DNA of 40,464 bases from Oscillospiraceae bacterium. GTDB lineage: Bacteria; Bacillota; Clostridia; Oscillospirales; Oscillospiraceae. The notes beneath the pieces are model-generated. The model saw nothing but the letters and a program-made list of their open reading frames with translations, was not told where the DNA came from and did not search any database. Position numbers and translations under genes: made by a program. Positions 39,555 to 40,464 of the stretch are shown here, piece by piece. The first letter of the stretch is position 1; every line of letters begins with the position of its first letter. Location of the stretch: the NCBI GenBank assembly GCA_015068135.1, contig SVLB01000025.1, positions 1 through 40,464 on the forward strand. Direction: 5' to 3'.

Positions 39555-40464
39555 TTACACCATTGCGCAGGTGATGATGGCCATCTTGTAGACCTCGTCG
39601 GCATTGCAGCCACGGGACAGGTCGTTGATGGGAGCCGCCAGGCCCTGCAGGATGGGGCCATAGGCCTCGAAACCGCCCAGACGCTGAGCGATCTTGTAGC
39701 CAATGTTACCGGCCTCGATGGTGGGGAAGATAAAGGTGTTGGCATAGCCTGCCACGGGAGAGCCGGGGAACTTCAGCTGACCGACCTCGGGAGCCACGGC
39801 AGCGTCAAACTGCATCTCGCCGTCGATCATCAGATCGGGAGCCATCTGCTTGGCAACCACGGTGGCATCGTGGCTGAGCTTAACAGTGCCGCCCTTGCCG
39901 GAGCCGTTGGTGGAGAAGCTCAGCATAGCAACCTTGGGGTCAATGCCGAAAACCTTGGCAGTGTTGGCAGTCTCGATAGCAACCTCAGCCAGCTTCTGAG
40001 CGGCGGTAAGTACCACATTGCCTTCCTTATCCACGGTGTCCTCGTAGCTCAGGTTGATGGCGCAGTCGCCCATAGCCAGCTTCTCCTCGCCGCGAACCAT
40101 GATGAAGCAGGAAGAAACCAGGTGTGCGCTCTTCTTGGTCTTGACCAGCTGCAGAGCGGGACGGACCGTATCAGCGGTGGAGTAGGTAGCACCGCCCAGC
40201 AGAGCATCCGCATAGCCCATCTTCACCAGCATAGTGCCGAAGTAGTTGCCCTTGGACAGAGCCGCCTTGCACTCCTCGGGGCTCATCTTGCCCTTACGGA
40301 GCTCCACCATCTTAGCAACCATCTCGTCCATACCGGCATAAGTCAGGGGATCCAGGATCTCAACGCCCTCGATGTTGAAGCCGCCCTTGGCAGCGTTGGC
40401 CTTGACCTCGTCCACATTGCCCACCAGGATGGGGGTCAGGAAGCCGCCCTCAACCAGACGGGCA
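39555..40464 (-). CDS. pta: phosphate acetyltransferase, C-terminal part (runs off the right edge)
   Basis: 302 residues are visible and the frame is open to the window end, so the N-terminus is missing. The enzyme converts acetyl-CoA and phosphate to acetyl phosphate, the first step of acetate production. Family blocks: TPILVGN near the left end of the visible part, ILDPLTYAGMDEMV, GNYFGTMLVKMGYADALLGGATYSTADTVRPALQL, SSCFIMVRGEEKLAMGDCAINL, SFSTNGSGKG, and the C-terminal signature FIFPTIEAGNIGYKIAQRLGGFEAYGPILQGLAAPINDLSRGC. Codon use is as biased as in pgk and tpiA, suggesting high expression. Phosphate butyryltransferase is a less likely alternative because of the C-terminal signature. 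Confidence 0.93.
   Translation of the reverse strand, partial: ARLVEGGFLTPILVGNVDEVKANAAKGGFNIEGVEILDPLTYAGMDEMVAKMVELRKGKMSPEECKAALSKGNYFGTMLVKMGYADALLGGATYSTADTVRPALQLVKTKKSAHLVSSCFIMVRGEEKLAMGDCAINLSYEDTVDKEGNVVLTAAQKLAEVAIETANTAKVFGIDPKVAMLSFSTNGSGKGGTVKLSHDATVVAKQMAPDLMIDGEMQFDAAVAPEVGQLKFPGSPVAGYANTFIFPTIEAGNIGYKIAQRLGGFEAYGPILQGLAAPINDLSRGCNADEVYKMAIITCAMV

Overview
The window looks like a chromosomal segment of a gut-type Clostridia member, most likely Oscillospirales/Oscillospiraceae. This is an inference from gene content and from protein sequences with a Firmicutes character: YmdB, a DegV-family protein, a 3D/G5 cell-wall protein, a T-box upstream of thrS, PotABCD, a C_GCAxxG_C_C protein and SecA with a C-terminal zinc tail. 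Coding DNA is fairly GC-rich, intergenic DNA is AT-rich, and strong AGGAGG ribosome sites and TTGNNN-N16/17-TATANT promoters are frequent. There is no phage, integrase, transposase, CRISPR or rRNA. The region is a core-genome housekeeping block whose intergenic gaps are unusually full of palindromic and interspersed repeats.

Layout: (1) 1-480: tRNA-Val(CAC) on the minus strand, followed downstream by a hairpin cassette containing copies of the tRNA 3' end. (2) 581-3342: an M20 peptidase and a DUF1015 protein. (3) 3586-7412, minus strand: a complete polyamine transporter operon potA-potB-potC-potD with 4-14 bp overlaps, divergent from gpsA (7611-8606). (4) 8675-16213, minus strand: a compact run ymdB - sbcD-like - sbcC/YhaN-like - mgtC - trkA - trkH (nuclease/ATPase pair plus Mg/K homeostasis), with a small lipoprotein gene upstream as a separate unit. 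(5) 16884-19796, plus strand: a promoter, a roughly 280-nt strongly structured element (ncRNA leader or MITE), then trmL, pgk and tpiA. (6) 19902-22930: tsaC/sua5-type gene, coaE and an M18 aminopeptidase. (7) 23042-26673, minus strand: a secreted CHAP-like protein with many CxxC pairs, and prfC. (8) degV (plus strand), a HAD phosphatase, a C_GCAxxG_C_C protein and a G5/3D wall protein (minus strand). (9) T-box and thrS, where thrS lacks the TGS domain. (10) tRNA-Ser(GCT) on minus with its own hairpin cassette, and tRNA-Ser(TGA) on plus. (11) secA - pgeF - oligopeptide-binding lipoprotein. (12) a repeat-rich gap and the C-terminal part of pta, which runs off the right edge.

The most noteworthy signals are non-coding. 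The 16916-17196 element can be folded almost completely by hand into a 28-bp closing stem plus six internal helices, and a good promoter sits exactly at its left end. Two unrelated tRNA genes are each followed by the same series of hairpins bracketed by inverted fragments of that tRNA's own 3' end, with compensatory differences in the stems. At least three interspersed repeat families (GCAAA-type, GTAGGGG-palindrome and CCTTCTCCC hairpins) appear to supply terminators and, at two loci, the -35 box of a promoter. All assignments are from reading the sequence; no searches were run.
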